DNA of 64,000 nt from Alteromonas sp. KUL42 (GCF_006538325.1 NZ_BJKK01000002.1:248001-312000); one strand, 5' to 3'; shown: positions 35,102 to 45,873, counted from the first letter of the stretch. The notes: generated by a model not told the origin, from the sequence alone. Numbers and translations are program-made.

Positions 35102-35866
35102 ATGAAAGTGTGGACAGTTGCTAATCAAAAAGGTGGCGTTGGTAAAACGACAACCACTGTTAGCCTTGGTGGGTTACTCGCTCAACAAGGCAAACGCGTT
35201 TTGATGATTGATACTGATCCACATGCATCGTTAAGTTATTACTTTGGCATTGACGCGGAAGCATCAAGTCATTCTGTTTATGATATTTTTATTAATTTTA
35301 ATAACTTAACTGCCGATAAAGTAATGGATTGCCTTAGTCCTACAAAAATAGATAACCTTTACGTTTTACCTGCAACCATGGCACTAGCGACTTTAGATAG
35401 AACGATGGGCAGTGAGCAAGGGATGGGGTTGGTATTAAAAAAGGCTTTGGCAAAAATCTATGATGAATTTGACGTTGCAATAATTGATTGTCCACCCGTA
35501 CTTGGGGTTCTGATGGTTAATGCACTTGCAGCATGTAACAAGGTTATTGTACCAACGCAGACAGAGTATCTTGCTCTCAAAGGGTTGGACAGAATGATAC
35601 GCACTATGGAAATTATGGGGCGTTCGTTAGATAAAACATTTGATACGATAATTATTCCAACAATGTTTGATAAGCGTACAAATGCGGCACTAGCTTCTCG
35701 TAAGCGATTAATGAGTGATTACGGTGAAAGGGTATGGCACGGGGTAATCCCTGTCGATACGCATTTTCGCGACGCAAGCTTGATACAGCTTCCTATTTCC
35801 GCTGCGTATCCAAAAACACGTGGCGTGACGGCTTATTCAAAATTACTTAAGGTGTTGGAAAAATAA
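35102..35866 (+). CDS. parC: ParA-like ATPase ParC, polar chemotaxis array positioning
   Basis: The 254-residue protein has the ParA Walker A QKGGVGKTTT, the switch region DTDPHASLSYY and the Walker B IIDCPPVLG. Between cheB and a CheW-domain gene, this ParA relative corresponds to ParC of Vibrio, which recruits chemotaxis arrays to the old pole and passes them to daughter cells. Its stop overlaps the next ATG (TAATG at 35864-35868). It should not be confused with topoisomerase IV ParC. Confidence 0.88.
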   Translation: MKVWTVANQKGGVGKTTTTVSLGGLLAQQGKRVLMIDTDPHASLSYYFGIDAEASSHSVYDIFINFNNLTADKVMDCLSPTKIDNLYVLPATMALATLDRTMGSEQGMGLVLKKALAKIYDEFDVAIIDCPPVLGVLMVNALAACNKVIVPTQTEYLALKGLDRMIRTMEIMGRSLDKTFDTIIIPTMFDKRTNAALASRKRLMSDYGERVWHGVIPVDTHFRDASLIQLPISAAYPKTRGVTAYSKLLKVLEK

Positions 35867-36648
35867 TGAGTAAGCATTCGCCATTTGCTCGAGAAGATGT
35901 TATGGAAGCCTATCTTGATAGTCTTCTTAAAGAGCCACAATCGCCAGATGATGTCACTGCGCGTACCGCTAAATTACTTGAGCAAGCTTCTCAACAGATG
36001 GCGGAAACAGTTTTGTCTTCAACGGTTGAAGAGATTGAAGACAACGAACAGCAAATTGTAGAAGATGTATCATCTTTTCTTGCTAAACCGGAAAAAGACG
36101 TCAATCAAGAAGAACTTACTGAAGATTACGTTGTCGTTCAGGATGAGCAAATTTCAGAGCCTGTTAAACAGAAAGTTCCTTTAAAGGACACTTTGGGTAA
36201 CCGGTTCCAAGCACTATTTTTCGAAGTTGCAGGTTTAACACTCGCTGTACCGTTAACCACACTAGGTGGAATTCACCAAATAGAAAAAATAGGGCCATTA
36301 TTTGGTAAACCTGATTGGTTTATGGGTGTAATGTTGTACAGAGAGGCTAAACTTAATGTAGTTGACTCTGCAAAATGGGTAATGCCAGAAAAATATGACG
36401 AAAACCTCGCACAATCGCTTAACTACCGATATCTTATAATGTTAGGGGAGAGTGCATGGGGGTTAGCAAGCGAAAAGCTTATTAACACGGTCAATTTATC
36501 TACCGATGATGTCAAATGGCGCGAATCCACAGGTAAACGTCCCTGGTTAGCGGGGATGGTTAAAGAAAAAATGTGTGCGTTAATTGACGTTGAAGAATTA
36601 ATATCTATGCTTAACAGAGGCTTAGGCAGTAACGACCAGACGCCATAG
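35866..36648 (+). CDS. parP: CheW-domain protein ParP, ParC partner
   Basis: The 260-residue protein has a disordered acidic N-terminal half (1-115) and a C-terminal CheW-like domain (about 118-255, QALFFEVAGLTLAVPL). The gene order parC-parP-cheW, the overlap with parC and this architecture match Vibrio ParP. ParP links ParC to CheA and receptors and so keeps arrays at the pole. The N-terminal ParC-interacting part is poorly conserved and cannot be checked by eye. Confidence 0.85.
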   Translation: MSKHSPFAREDVMEAYLDSLLKEPQSPDDVTARTAKLLEQASQQMAETVLSSTVEEIEDNEQQIVEDVSSFLAKPEKDVNQEELTEDYVVVQDEQISEPVKQKVPLKDTLGNRFQALFFEVAGLTLAVPLTTLGGIHQIEKIGPLFGKPDWFMGVMLYREAKLNVVDSAKWVMPEKYDENLAQSLNYRYLIMLGESAWGLASEKLINTVNLSTDDVKWRESTGKRPWLAGMVKEKMCALIDVEELISMLNRGLGSNDQTP

Positions 36649-36665
36649 TATTGGGAGCCAGGTTC

Positions 36666-37157
36666 ATGAGCGACAAAAGTACAAATAATAATGCCACCGA
36701 CAGCAATGACGAAGTCCTTCAATGGGTAACGTACCGCTTAGGTGAAGAAACATACGGCATTAACGTTATGCAGGTGCAAGAAGTCTTGCGCTACACTGAA
36801 ATAGCGCCTGTGCCTGGTGCACCAGACTATGTGCTTGGTATTATCAATTTACGTGGCAATGTCGTCACTGTAATTGATACGCGAGCGCGATTTGGATTGC
36901 CTCCTACAGAGATTACAGACAATACACGTATTGTCATAATTGAATCCGATGAGCAGGTGGTAGGTATCCTTGTCGACAGTGTAGCCGAAGTGGTGTATCT
37001 CAAGTCTTCTGAGATTGATAGTGCACCAAATGTTGGTACCGAAGAAAGTGCGAAATTCATTCAAGGCGTGAGTAACCGAGATGGCGAGTTACTTATTCTT
37101 GTCGACCTCAATAAGCTTCTAAGTGATGAAGAGTGGGATGAGTTGAGTAACATCTAA
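36666..37157 (+). CDS. cheW: Chemotaxis coupling protein CheW
   Basis: ATG 36666, with GGAG upstream, gives 163 residues. It is a single CheW domain (about 18-160) with LGEETYGINVMQVQEVLRY and GIINLRGNVVTVIDTR. It couples CheA to receptors. A strong terminator follows it. Confidence 0.95.
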   Translation: MSDKSTNNNATDSNDEVLQWVTYRLGEETYGINVMQVQEVLRYTEIAPVPGAPDYVLGIINLRGNVVTVIDTRARFGLPPTEITDNTRIVIIESDEQVVGILVDSVAEVVYLKSSEIDSAPNVGTEESAKFIQGVSNRDGELLILVDLNKLLSDEEWDELSNI

Positions 37158-37163
37158 TCTAGA

Positions 37164-37201
37164 AAAACAGCACTGGTTATTGGATCGGTGCTGTTTTGTT
37201 G
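37164..37201 (+). terminator. Rho-independent terminator after cheW
   Basis: AAAACAGCAC and GTGCTGTTTT form a perfect 10-base stem with a 14-base loop, followed by TGTTG. It should reduce but not necessarily stop reading into the DUF2802 gene. Confidence 0.7.
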
Positions 37202-37219
37202 CTCTTAAAGGTTTTGCTC

Positions 37220-37654
37220 ATGGATTGGCAGGTAACTGCACCTACTCTGATAGAACTTATTATGTTCGCGTTTATATGTTTTTTGCTCGTTGCAGTAGGA
37301 CTTCTTGCGAGCAAGATTAAGCGAATCACTGTGGAGCAAGAAAAGCTAAAATTAAGTTTTCTCGGTGAAGTAGAGCGTGTTGAAGGCATGGCTAAAAACG
37401 CCAACAATCAACACGCTGAATCCCAAGCGAGAACGCTTGTTATTACACGCCACTTACAAACGTTAGATGAAAATCAAACAGCGATCCAAAGTCAAATCCG
37501 TGAACTAAAGTTGCAAGATCCCTCACTTCGTTTATATCAACGTGCGGCAGAATTGGTAAAGCAAGGAGCAAGTATTGACGAGATTATGGACGCATGCGAC
37601 ATTCCACGTGCAGAAGCTGAAATGTTAATGACGGTGCACCGCAACCAAAGCTAA
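37220..37654 (+). CDS. DUF2802 membrane protein at the end of the chemotaxis operon
   Basis: ATG 37220 gives 144 residues. One N-terminal membrane helix (about 9-32, IELIMFAFICFLLVAVGLLA) precedes a coiled-coil region and a small C-terminal helix-turn-helix-like segment (GASIDEIMDACDIPRAEAEM). Proteins of this kind (DUF2802) regularly follow cheW in Vibrio and relatives. Their function is not established to my knowledge. It may anchor or sense something at the polar membrane. Confidence 0.8.
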   Translation: MDWQVTAPTLIELIMFAFICFLLVAVGLLASKIKRITVEQEKLKLSFLGEVERVEGMAKNANNQHAESQARTLVITRHLQTLDENQTAIQSQIRELKLQDPSLRLYQRAAELVKQGASIDEIMDACDIPRAEAEMLMTVHRNQS

Positions 37655-37690
37655 TACTGACTCTGGTCCTTTTTCTTCCATTTTACAAAA

Positions 37691-37722
37691 AAACGTTTAG
37701 ACGTCTAGACGTAAAGATGTTG
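37691..37722 (+). promoter_or_regulatory. Tandem MetJ operator (met boxes) with overlapping -35
   Basis: Four consecutive 8-base units resemble the met box AGACGTCT: AAACGTTT, AGACGTCT, AGACGTAA and AGATGTTG. The second is a perfect match. A TTGACA -35 element begins in the last unit (37720-37725). MetJ with S-adenosylmethionine would therefore block RNA polymerase for the metA-metH operon. Confidence 0.85.
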
Positions 37723-37777
37723 ACAAATTCTCCTTAATAGACACAATACGGTCATACTTATTTGACTGGAGTTTTCT

Positions 37778-38716
37778 ATGCCGATCCGAATTCCTGAGCA
37801 ATTACCTGCCCAGAATGTGTTGCAGGGAGAAAATATTTTCACCATGGACATGGACCGAGCGGCTAATCAGGATATTCGCCCGTTGGAAGTGGGTATTCTT
37901 AATTTAATGCCCAACAAGATAGAAACTGAGGTTCAGTTACTGCGCTTGCTTTCAAATACACCTTTGCAAATTAATGTAGATTTGATCCGCATAGATAACC
38001 AAGCACCCAAGAATACGCCACAGTCACACATGGATTCGTTCTATCACGACTTTTCAAGTGTCGCGAATAAGAAGTACGACGGTTTAATCGTGACAGGTGC
38101 TCCACTTGCACTACTCGATTATGAGGATGTGAAGTATTGGGATACCATGACCACTATTTTGGAGTGGGCGCAGCGTCATGTTAACTCAACACTGTATTTA
38201 TGTTGGGCTGCGCACGCTGCCATGTACCATTTTTATAGTATAACCCGAGAACTACGGGAAGAAAAGTTCTCAGGTGTTTACAAACATAGTGTTAACGATC
38301 CACACAACGAGTTATTGCGTGGATTTGACCCGACATTTTACGCACCACATTCTCGCTATGGCCACATCGATAAGTCGTTGTACAACGCTATTGATGGGCT
38401 TAGTGTTGTTGCTGAGTCTGATGAGGTGGGTGCATATATTGTTGCGTCTGACGACAAGCGCATGGTGTTTGTTACAGGTCATCCGGAATATGATCCCGAT
38501 ACGTTGAAAGATGAGTATTTTAGAGATCTTGCTGCGGGGCAATTTCCTGCGATACCGAAAAATTATTTTGAAGGGGATGACCCCTCAAAACCACCTTTAG
38601 TTAAATGGCGGTCTCACGGTAGTTTGTTGTTTACTAATTGGCTAAACTATTACGTCTATCAGACCACCCCTTATGATCTCAATCAGCTTGCTGAAAAATC
38701 ACAGCCAAAGAGGTAG
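37778..38716 (+). CDS. metA: Homoserine O-succinyltransferase MetA
   Basis: The 312-residue enzyme carries out the first committed step of methionine synthesis, acylating homoserine. Catalytic Cys142 is in LCWAAHAAMYHF and the His/Glu pair in GHPEYD. The residue that decides acyl donor (Gly111 for succinyl-CoA, Glu111 for acetyl-CoA in studied enzymes) is Ala111 here (TGAPLALLDY). The small side chain favours succinyl-CoA but is not the standard residue. It is the first gene of the MetJ-controlled operon and lies 3 bases before metH part 1. Confidence 0.93.
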   Translation: MPIRIPEQLPAQNVLQGENIFTMDMDRAANQDIRPLEVGILNLMPNKIETEVQLLRLLSNTPLQINVDLIRIDNQAPKNTPQSHMDSFYHDFSSVANKKYDGLIVTGAPLALLDYEDVKYWDTMTTILEWAQRHVNSTLYLCWAAHAAMYHFYSITRELREEKFSGVYKHSVNDPHNELLRGFDPTFYAPHSRYGHIDKSLYNAIDGLSVVAESDEVGAYIVASDDKRMVFVTGHPEYDPDTLKDEYFRDLAAGQFPAIPKNYFEGDDPSKPPLVKWRSHGSLLFTNWLNYYVYQTTPYDLNQLAEKSQPKR

Positions 38717-38719
38717 CAC

Positions 38720-39787
38720 GTGAGTCAACATACACGCTCTAATGCAAAAACAGTGCTTGCTGAAGCAGCCGAAAAGCGCATTCTTATTTTAGATGGTGCA
38801 ATGGGCACCATGATCCAGCGACATAAGTTGGAAGAGGAAGATTATCGCGGTGAACAATTTGCTGATTGGCATTGTGATGTTAAAGGAAACAACGATTTAT
38901 TAGTAATAACTCAGCCTGATATTATCTACCAAATACACTGCGACTACTTTGAAGCGGGTGCCGATATCATAGAAACCAACACATTTAACGCCACTACCAT
39001 TGCAATGGCCGACTATGATATGCAGGCACAATCGAGGGATATTAACTTAGCAGCAGCCCGTTTAGCACGAAAGGCTGCCGATGAATATACAGCGAAAACA
39101 CCAAATAAGCCGCGATTCGTTGCAGGCGTCCTTGGCCCAACTAATCGCACTGCTTCTATATCACCAGATGTGAATGACCCCGGCAAACGCAACGTTACTT
39201 TTGATGAGCTTGTCGAAGCGTATTGTGAGTCAACAGAGGCATTAATTGAAGGTGGCGTAGATTTGATTATGCTTGAAACCATTTTTGACACACTAAACGC
39301 CAAAGCGGCTGCTTATGCGGTAGAGAGTGTGTTTGATAAGTTGGGCAAAAGCTTGCCCGTTATGGTATCAGGAACAATTACTGATGCTTCCGGTCGCACA
39401 TTGTCGGGGCAAACCGCAGAAGCGTTTTATTACTCTATGCGTCATATTAACCCGTTCTCATTTGGCTTAAATTGCGCATTGGGCCCAGATTTATTGCGTC
39501 AGTATGTTGACGAGGTAGCTAATGTTAGTGAGTGCTTAATTTCCGCGCATCCAAATGCTGGTTTACCTAACGAGTTTGGTGAGTACGACATGGAAGGCCC
39601 TGAAATGGCTACGCACCTCAAAGAGTGGGCAGAGTCTGGCTTAGTAAATATAGTTGGTGGATGTTGTGGTAGTACGCCTGACCACATACGCAGAATAGCC
39701 GATGCGGTAGAAGGTGTTGCACCTCGAAAAGTACCAAAATTTGAACCCAAAATGCGTCTGTCAGGCCTAGAGCCGTTTGTACACTAG
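38720..39787 (+). CDS. metH: Methionine synthase MetH, homocysteine-binding part as separate gene
   Basis: The start is GTG 38720, after AGAGG. The 355-residue protein is the N-terminal homocysteine S-methyltransferase barrel of cobalamin-dependent methionine synthase. Its zinc ligands are Cys252 (FGLNCALG), Cys315 and Cys316 (GGCCGSTP), an offset of five from E. coli 247/310/311. [20 protein letters not shown] is the usual opening. It stops at a domain border. The remaining domains are encoded by the next gene, 8 bases later in another frame, so the two polypeptides must associate. Confidence 0.92.
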   Translation: MSQHTRSNAKTVLAEAAEKRILILDGAMGTMIQRHKLEEEDYRGEQFADWHCDVKGNNDLLVITQPDIIYQIHCDYFEAGADIIETNTFNATTIAMADYDMQAQSRDINLAAARLARKAADEYTAKTPNKPRFVAGVLGPTNRTASISPDVNDPGKRNVTFDELVEAYCESTEALIEGGVDLIMLETIFDTLNAKAAAYAVESVFDKLGKSLPVMVSGTITDASGRTLSGQTAEAFYYSMRHINPFSFGLNCALGPDLLRQYVDEVANVSECLISAHPNAGLPNEFGEYDMEGPEMATHLKEWAESGLVNIVGGCCGSTPDHIRRIADAVEGVAPRKVPKFEPKMRLSGLEPFVH

Positions 39788-39795
39788 GAGGACTT

Positions 39796-42420
39796 GTGAG
39801 CGCAGAATTTTCAACATTTATTAATATTGGTGAGCGCACCAATGTTACTGGCTCTGCTCGATTTAAACGCCTTATATTAGATGGCGATTACGAAGCCGCG
39901 TTAGATGTGGCAAGACAGCAAGTAGAGAACGGTGCCCAAATCATCGATATCAATATGGATGAGGCCATGCTTGATTCCAAGCAGGCCATGACAACATTCC
40001 TAAACTTGATTGCCTCTGAACCTGACATTAGTCGCGTACCCATTATGATTGACTCCTCAAAGTGGGAAGTGATTGAAGCCGGGCTCAAATGTGTTCAAGG
40101 CAAGGCGATTGTTAACTCAATAAGCCTTAAAGAGGGTGAAGCGCAATTTTTAGATCAGGCCAAAAAAATCAAGCGTTATGGCGCTGCAACAGTGGTCATG
40201 GCATTTGACGAAAGCGGCCAAGCTGATACCCAAGCGCGCAAAATTGAAATATGCCAGCGCAGTTACGCGCTATTAACTCAAGAAGTCGGTTTTCCACCAG
40301 AAGACATTATTTTCGACCCTAACATTTTTGCTGTTGCCACAGGTATTGAAGAGCACGACAACTACGCGGTGGATTTTATCGAAGCGACACGTGTTATTCG
40401 ACAAACCTGTCCGTACGCACATATATCTGGTGGACTTTCGAATATTTCTTTCTCGTTTAGAGGGAACAATCCCGTTCGCGAAGCAATGCACTCTGTGTTT
40501 CTATTCCACGCTATACGTGCGGGCATGGACATGGCCATTGTTAATGCTGGTCAACTGGAAGTTTATGACGAAATTCCTGCTGCACTTCGAGATGCCGTTG
40601 AGGACGTTATTTTAAATCGTCGAAGCGATGCAACTGAGCGTTTGTTAGACATTGCTCCTGAATATCAAGGTGATGGTAAAGCGGCTGCAAAAGAAGACTT
40701 AACGTGGCGGGAACAAACTGTAAACAAGCGTCTTGAACATGCGCTAGTGAAAGGTATTACAGACTATATAATCGAGGATACAGAAGAAGCACGTCAGCAG
40801 GCCGAACGCCCGCTACATGTCATTGAAGGTCCACTTATGGACGGTATGAATGTGGTAGGTGATTTGTTTGGTGAAGGTAAAATGTTTCTACCTCAGGTGG
40901 TAAAGTCGGCTCGCGTTATGAAAAAGGCAGTAGCCCATCTACAACCTTATATTGAGGCAGAGAAATCTGACGATGCCAAAAGCAACGGGAAAATCCTACT
41001 TGCTACGGTAAAAGGCGATGTCCACGATATAGGAAAGAATATTGTGGGTGTTGTACTTCAGTGTAACAACTTTGAGGTTATCGATTTAGGCGTTATGGTA
41101 CCTGCTGCCACTATTTTGCAAGTGGCGAAAGACGAAAACGTCGACATGATTGGGCTATCGGGCCTGATCACACCTTCCCTTGATGAAATGGTCTACGTGG
41201 CAAAAGAAATGGAAAGACAAGGGTTTGATCTGCCCTTGTTAATCGGCGGTGCGACTACCTCTAAAGCCCATACTGCGGTGAAGATAGAGCAAAACTATCA
41301 CGCCCCTGTTGTCTATGTTCCAAATGCGAGTAGAGCAGTAGGTGTATGCCAACGCTTACTTAACCAAGCTTCTCGTGATGTATTTGCGCAAGAATTGGCT
41401 AAAGAGTATGACACCGTTCGCGAGCAGCATGCACGTAAGAAGCCTCGCAGTAAGCCTGTGACAATTGAAGAGGCGCGCGCCAATGCATTTAAGCTTGACC
41501 TATCTGTAGCGCCAGTTACGCCTAACACATTAGGGGTTACACCTGTTACTGCTGATTTGTCGGTACTTCGAAATTACATTGACTGGACCCCATTTTTTCT
41601 AACTTGGTCATTAGCGGGTAAATACCCTCGTATTCTTGAAGACGAAGTGGTAGGTGAACAAGCGCAGTCATTGTTTGAAGATGCCAATGCCATGCTAGAT
41701 AAAGTGATTAGTGATAACTCGCTTCAAGCTAAAGGCGTTATTGGTTTATTCCCAGCTAATAGGGTAGGCGATGACATAGAGATTTACGCAGATGAAAAGC
41801 GAGACAAGGTAAAAGGTGTTGCACATCATTTGCGTCAACAAACTCTTAAAGATAAGTTTGCGAATTACTGCTTAGCTGATTTTGTCGCTGAAAAAGACAG
41901 TGGTGTCACCGATTATGTTGGTGCCTTTGCGGTCACTGGAGGTATTGGTGAAGATGAACTTGCTGAGCACTATGCCAGTGCCGGCGACGACTATAATGCC
42001 ATTATGGTAAAAGCGGTTGCAGACCGCTTAGCAGAAGCATTTGCTGAGTATCTTCACGAGCAAGTACGCAAGCACTACTGGGGTTATGCGCCCGATGAGT
42101 CTTTAACAAATGAAGAGCTCATACGGGAAAAATACCAAGGTATTCGACCTGCTCCAGGTTATGCAGCGTGTCCAGAACACACTGAAAAGCAGTTAATTTG
42201 GGATTTGCTATCAGCAGAACAACACACCGGTATGCAGCTGACTGAAAGCTATGCCATGTGGCCTGGTGCGTCGGTATCAGGTTGGTATTTTGCTCACTCA
42301 GATGCGAAATATTTTGCAGTTGCTAAAATTCAAGCCGATCAGGTAGAAGACTATGCCAACCGTAAAGGTTGGGCATTAGATGAAGCTGAAAAATGGCTTG
42401 GACCAAATTTAAGCGACTAG
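39796..42420 (+). CDS. metH: Methionine synthase MetH, folate, cobalamin and activation domains
   Basis: GTG 39796 follows a perfect AGGAGG. The 874-residue protein has the methyltetrahydrofolate-binding barrel (about 5-275, [16 protein letters not shown]), the cap and cobalamin domains (about 300-545, with the cobalt-ligand His410 in GDVHDIGKN) and the AdoMet reactivation domain (about 560-870, ending with [15 protein letters not shown]). With the preceding gene the total is 1229 residues, the size of one-piece MetH of E. coli, so nothing is missing. It transfers the methyl group of methyltetrahydrofolate to homocysteine. Confidence 0.93.
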   Translation: MSAEFSTFINIGERTNVTGSARFKRLILDGDYEAALDVARQQVENGAQIIDINMDEAMLDSKQAMTTFLNLIASEPDISRVPIMIDSSKWEVIEAGLKCVQGKAIVNSISLKEGEAQFLDQAKKIKRYGAATVVMAFDESGQADTQARKIEICQRSYALLTQEVGFPPEDIIFDPNIFAVATGIEEHDNYAVDFIEATRVIRQTCPYAHISGGLSNISFSFRGNNPVREAMHSVFLFHAIRAGMDMAIVNAGQLEVYDEIPAALRDAVEDVILNRRSDATERLLDIAPEYQGDGKAAAKEDLTWREQTVNKRLEHALVKGITDYIIEDTEEARQQAERPLHVIEGPLMDGMNVVGDLFGEGKMFLPQVVKSARVMKKAVAHLQPYIEAEKSDDAKSNGKILLATVKGDVHDIGKNIVGVVLQCNNFEVIDLGVMVPAATILQVAKDENVDMIGLSGLITPSLDEMVYVAKEMERQGFDLPLLIGGATTSKAHTAVKIEQNYHAPVVYVPNASRAVGVCQRLLNQASRDVFAQELAKEYDTVREQHARKKPRSKPVTIEEARANAFKLDLSVAPVTPNTLGVTPVTADLSVLRNYIDWTPFFLTWSLAGKYPRILEDEVVGEQAQSLFEDANAMLDKVISDNSLQAKGVIGLFPANRVGDDIEIYADEKRDKVKGVAHHLRQQTLKDKFANYCLADFVAEKDSGVTDYVGAFAVTGGIGEDELAEHYASAGDDYNAIMVKAVADRLAEAFAEYLHEQVRKHYWGYAPDESLTNEELIREKYQGIRPAPGYAACPEHTEKQLIWDLLSAEQHTGMQLTESYAMWPGASVSGWYFAHSDAKYFAVAKIQADQVEDYANRKGWALDEAEKWLGPNLSD

Positions 42421-42429
42421 GGACTTTAC

Positions 42430-43023
42430 GTGCAGGGTGTAGAAAAACCGTTTAGCCAAGCTTGTGAAAATAACAAACGTCCTATTCTGCAACAATTAGA
42501 AAGGGCGTTTGCAAGTCGCAAGCATATTTTAGAAATAGGCAGTGGAACCGGTCAGCATGCTGTTTTCTTCGCAGAGCATTTACCACATTTGATGTGGCAG
42601 ACCAGCGACCAAGTGCAATACCATGGTGGGATCCATGCATGGTTATCTGATACTAACCTAGCAAATATCGGTGCACCGATTGAATTTAAGGTAGGGAACG
42701 ATTCATTTCCTGCAATAAATGCAGATGGTGTATTTAGCGCCAATACAGCACATATCATGCAAAAAGAAGAAGCTAAATTATTAATGCACTTAGTTTCACA
42801 ACACCTTCCTAAAGGTGGTGTCTTTTGCCAGTACGGACCTTTCACACAAAAAGGGCAGTTTAATTCTCAAAGCAATCGCGATTTCCATTTTAGCCTTTTA
42901 GAGCGAGGGTATGGCGGATATCGAGATATTGATGAGCTGATTGTGTGGGCACCCTTGTTGTCGTTAAAACGCATAGTCGACATGCCTGCTAACAATTATT
43001 TGTTAGTGTGGGAGAAAAAATAA
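42430..43023 (+). CDS. DUF938 SAM-dependent methyltransferase-like protein
   Basis: The start is GTG 42430. The 197-residue protein has a Rossmann methyltransferase core with motif I HILEIGSGTGQHAVFFAEHL, and matches the DUF938 family by size and pattern. It follows metH by 9 bases and so belongs to the MetJ-controlled operon. Its substrate is unknown. A link to S-adenosylmethionine use is plausible from the operon, but no reaction can be named. Confidence 0.8.
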   Translation: MQGVEKPFSQACENNKRPILQQLERAFASRKHILEIGSGTGQHAVFFAEHLPHLMWQTSDQVQYHGGIHAWLSDTNLANIGAPIEFKVGNDSFPAINADGVFSANTAHIMQKEEAKLLMHLVSQHLPKGGVFCQYGPFTQKGQFNSQSNRDFHFSLLERGYGGYRDIDELIVWAPLLSLKRIVDMPANNYLLVWEKK

Positions 43024-43107
43024 AATACAGTTAGGGCTTAACGTAGTTCTCAAAATAAATAGGCTCTAATCAAAAATTTGCAGTTAAATTCATTACAGGA
43101 ACAAGTT

Positions 43108-43392
43108 ATGGCGTTTAAAGTAAATCATTATTTTGACAATCAGGTAAGCTCAATTGCATTTGAGTCTGCCAATGGGCCTTGTACATCAGGTGTTATGGCT
43201 GCGGGTGAGTACACATTTTCAACGTCACAAAAAGAGTTAATGAAAGTGGTTGAAGGTGAGTTGACGGTTAAATTGCCTGGCAGTGATAAGTGGCAAGCTT
43301 TTCCTGCTGGTACAAGCTTTAACGTGCCTGCGGACGCATCATTTGATGTAAAAGTTTCAGTAGCAACCGCTTACCTTTGCTTTTATAGCTAA
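43108..43392 (+). CDS. ppnP: Pyrimidine/purine nucleoside phosphorylase PpnP
   Basis: ATG 43108 with AGGAAC upstream gives 94 residues. It is a single small cupin (formerly DUF1255) with [20 protein letters not shown] and [13 protein letters not shown], closely following E. coli PpnP (YaiE). PpnP splits many nucleosides with phosphate to base and ribose-1-phosphate. It has its own ribosome site and is probably a separate unit. Confidence 0.9.
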   Translation: MAFKVNHYFDNQVSSIAFESANGPCTSGVMAAGEYTFSTSQKELMKVVEGELTVKLPGSDKWQAFPAGTSFNVPADASFDVKVSVATAYLCFYS

Positions 43393-43838
43393 GCCTTAAA
43401 TCCCGATCTCCGAACTCTGCACCCAGAGATTAGCTAATCGCGTGTTGGCCTTTCTGTTTAGTTACTAAAATTAACGATGACAAGGTCGATATGCGTTGGT
43501 AACAGCCATTTTATTTTTTAGCCCAATAGCCCAAATACACTTCTTTTCATTACCTCAAATAAAGAAATTAAAAACAGTATTTTAAGCATAACTTACTGCA
43601 TTTAAGTTTTTCTTAAGGGTGTGTTAACAATTTTGTGGCTTGTAAATTTGCACATATTATTTCAAAGTAAAGGTTGTGTGCTGATGCTTTTCATTTTTAT
43701 TTGACCACAGCTTTTCGCTGTACGTTTTTCCGCTCAGCCCTATTACAAAAAACAATTATAAAGCTTACAAGCGAGCACATTTGCATGTCTTCTCTGACAT
43801 CTCGCTTGATTGCACTAATAACAATAAGAGAAGTATCT
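43393..43838. other. Intergenic region without gene
   Basis: This 446-base AT-rich stretch lies between ppnP and the chemoreceptor. The chemoreceptor frame stays open back to 43674, but that part has no coding character. A small hairpin CTCTG-CACC-CAGAG lies about 25 bases after ppnP and lacks a T-run. I found no sigma-28 or sigma-54 site. Confidence 0.5.
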
Positions 43839-45860
43839 ATGAAATCCATTTCACTACAAAAAAAGTTCATGTTGATTGTTGGTGGAAGCATTGCGTTAAT
43901 GCTTTTAGTTACCGCATTGTTCTTAGTAAATACGGTTGCAGATAATACCCGTACCCGCGTGGAGAAAGAAGTAAAAGCACTCGTTGCCCGTGAGGCAAAT
44001 GACGTTGAAGGCTTTTTTGCTACCTATGGCGGTGTTGCTCGTGCGTTTTTAAGTAGTCCGTTCTTGCGAGATTTTTTTGAACAACACACTCAACGTGGAG
44101 CATCAGAAGCGCAACTTGCTGACGTTAAAACCATATACACTTTATTTGAAAACGTTAGCAACGACGACCCTGTGATTAAATCGGCGTTTTTTGGCTCTGC
44201 GCTAACGGGGGAATATTTTTATGAGGAAGGTCGTGTTGGTGTGGATACGTCAGGCCCAAGTGCAGGAGACCCAAATGCGGGTTACTTTGCGACGAAACGC
44301 CCTTGGTTTACCACAGCGGTAAATCGCGGTGAACTTTACGTGACACCGCCGGCAGTTGACTCGCAAGACGGCAGTGTTTCTGCGGTTGTACAGACTCCAG
44401 TCTACAAAGGGGGGCAATTACTAGGTGTTGGTGGTGTAGATATTCTCATTAGCACAGTAGGTAAGGTTATTGACGCCATTCGCTATGAAAAACAAGGCAC
44501 TGCATTTTTACTCGATGAGAACCAAAATATTGTATATTTTCCAAAGCAATCTGTTGACCTTCCTTTAAGTTCACCGATTAGTGATTTTGATCGCGTATTT
44601 AAAGATTCAACAGGCTTCAAAACACTTTCCTCAAGCATTCAAAATAACCAATCTGGTATAGTGCACTTGACGTGGAAAGGCGAAGACTACGTGGCGGTGT
44701 TTGAACACGCTAAGCTTGACGTGCCGCAAATGAATTGGGCTCTTGGTATCCTTATTCCAGCCAGTATTGTTAACGACCCTATTAATAGTGCCATAACCAC
44801 TGCAATCATTGTCGCAGCACTCATTATTGCGCTAATAGCGATAATTACATACATAGCCAGTGCCAAAATAACCCAGCCACTTGTAGAAATGCGAAATGCC
44901 ATGTCTGAAATTGCTAATGGTGATGGCGATCTCACAAAGCGCTTGGAGGTTAAAAGTAAAGATGAAATAGGTGCACTTGCTGTTGAATTTAATACTTTCA
45001 CCGATAAGTTGAGAGCGCTTTTACAAGACACGGCCAATAGCACTAAAGCGGTATCCGATGCAGCCGATCATTTGCGTGATGTAAGTAAGGCGACAAGTCG
45101 TGAGATTGATCAAGAACGCAGTCAAGTGGACAATGTATCCACCGCAGTGACACAGATGGCGGCGACAGTTGTGGAGATTTCAAAAAATGCAGCACATTCC
45201 AGCGAAGCTGCGACGAAAGCTGACAAATTGGTACAAAGTGGAAGCATACAAGTGCAAGAGGCGATGGAAGAAATTCGCGCTCTTGCTGCGTCTATCAGCG
45301 AAGGTGTTGAAGTTGTCAGTGGCTTGAGCAAAGAGTCAGATAACATTGGTGCAGTAATAGATGTTATTAATAGTATTGCTGAGCAAACGAACCTGTTGGC
45401 GCTTAACGCGGCAATTGAAGCGGCTCGTGCCGGTGAACAAGGGCGTGGTTTTGCAGTAGTGGCCGATGAAGTGCGTTCTCTTGCTAGCAGAACTCAAGAA
45501 TCTACTACTGACATTCGCCGTATGGTTGAGCGTTTACAAACTATGGCAGAGCAGACTGATAATGTCATGCAACAAGGGAAGTTACACTCAGAGTCTGGCG
45601 TAGAGAAGACCGAGAAAGTAGTGATGACATTAGAAGATATTACACACTCCATTGGTCAGGTGCATGAACAAAGTACGCACATTGCGCTGGCGACCGAGCA
45701 ACAAACTGAAGTTGCACAAGACATCAATAAATCATTGGTTGCTATAACGAACTTAAGTGATCGCACTAGTAAGCATGCTGGAGAGTTAGCTGACGAAGCA
45801 ACACAGTTAAGTGCAGTATCTACCGACCTTAAAGATCTTGTTGGTCAGTTTAAAATATAG
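43839..45860 (+). CDS. Methyl-accepting chemotaxis protein with double-Cache sensor
   Basis: ATG 43839, after AAGAGAAG, gives 673 residues starting [10 protein letters not shown]. There is a membrane helix at about 10-32, then a large periplasmic dCache domain (about 40-315) with RPWFTTAV and LGVGGVDI. A second membrane helix lies near 325-348, then HAMP. The cytoplasmic signalling domain has the hairpin tip [20 protein letters not shown]. The R-x-W-[FY] element and the Asp of GGVDI recall the amino-acid type dCache pocket, but the ligand is not certain. It would signal through the CheA/CheW set encoded upstream. Confidence 0.93.
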   Translation: MKSISLQKKFMLIVGGSIALMLLVTALFLVNTVADNTRTRVEKEVKALVAREANDVEGFFATYGGVARAFLSSPFLRDFFEQHTQRGASEAQLADVKTIYTLFENVSNDDPVIKSAFFGSALTGEYFYEEGRVGVDTSGPSAGDPNAGYFATKRPWFTTAVNRGELYVTPPAVDSQDGSVSAVVQTPVYKGGQLLGVGGVDILISTVGKVIDAIRYEKQGTAFLLDENQNIVYFPKQSVDLPLSSPISDFDRVFKDSTGFKTLSSSIQNNQSGIVHLTWKGEDYVAVFEHAKLDVPQMNWALGILIPASIVNDPINSAITTAIIVAALIIALIAIITYIASAKITQPLVEMRNAMSEIANGDGDLTKRLEVKSKDEIGALAVEFNTFTDKLRALLQDTANSTKAVSDAADHLRDVSKATSREIDQERSQVDNVSTAVTQMAATVVEISKNAAHSSEAATKADKLVQSGSIQVQEAMEEIRALAASISEGVEVVSGLSKESDNIGAVIDVINSIAEQTNLLALNAAIEAARAGEQGRGFAVVADEVRSLASRTQESTTDIRRMVERLQTMAEQTDNVMQQGKLHSESGVEKTEKVVMTLEDITHSIGQVHEQSTHIALATEQQTEVAQDINKSLVAITNLSDRTSKHAGELADEATQLSAVSTDLKDLVGQFKI

Positions 45861-45873
45861 TTTATTTCGAAAT

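Noticed and set aside
43600..43640. Possible sigma-28 promoter before the chemoreceptor
   Set aside because: TTAAGTTT is present but the element at the -10 position does not match GCCGATAA.
43674..43838. Upstream extension of the chemoreceptor gene
   Set aside because: The extra 55 residues lack conservation features and would bury the membrane signal; ATG 43839 has a good ribosome site and begins the usual receptor N-terminus.
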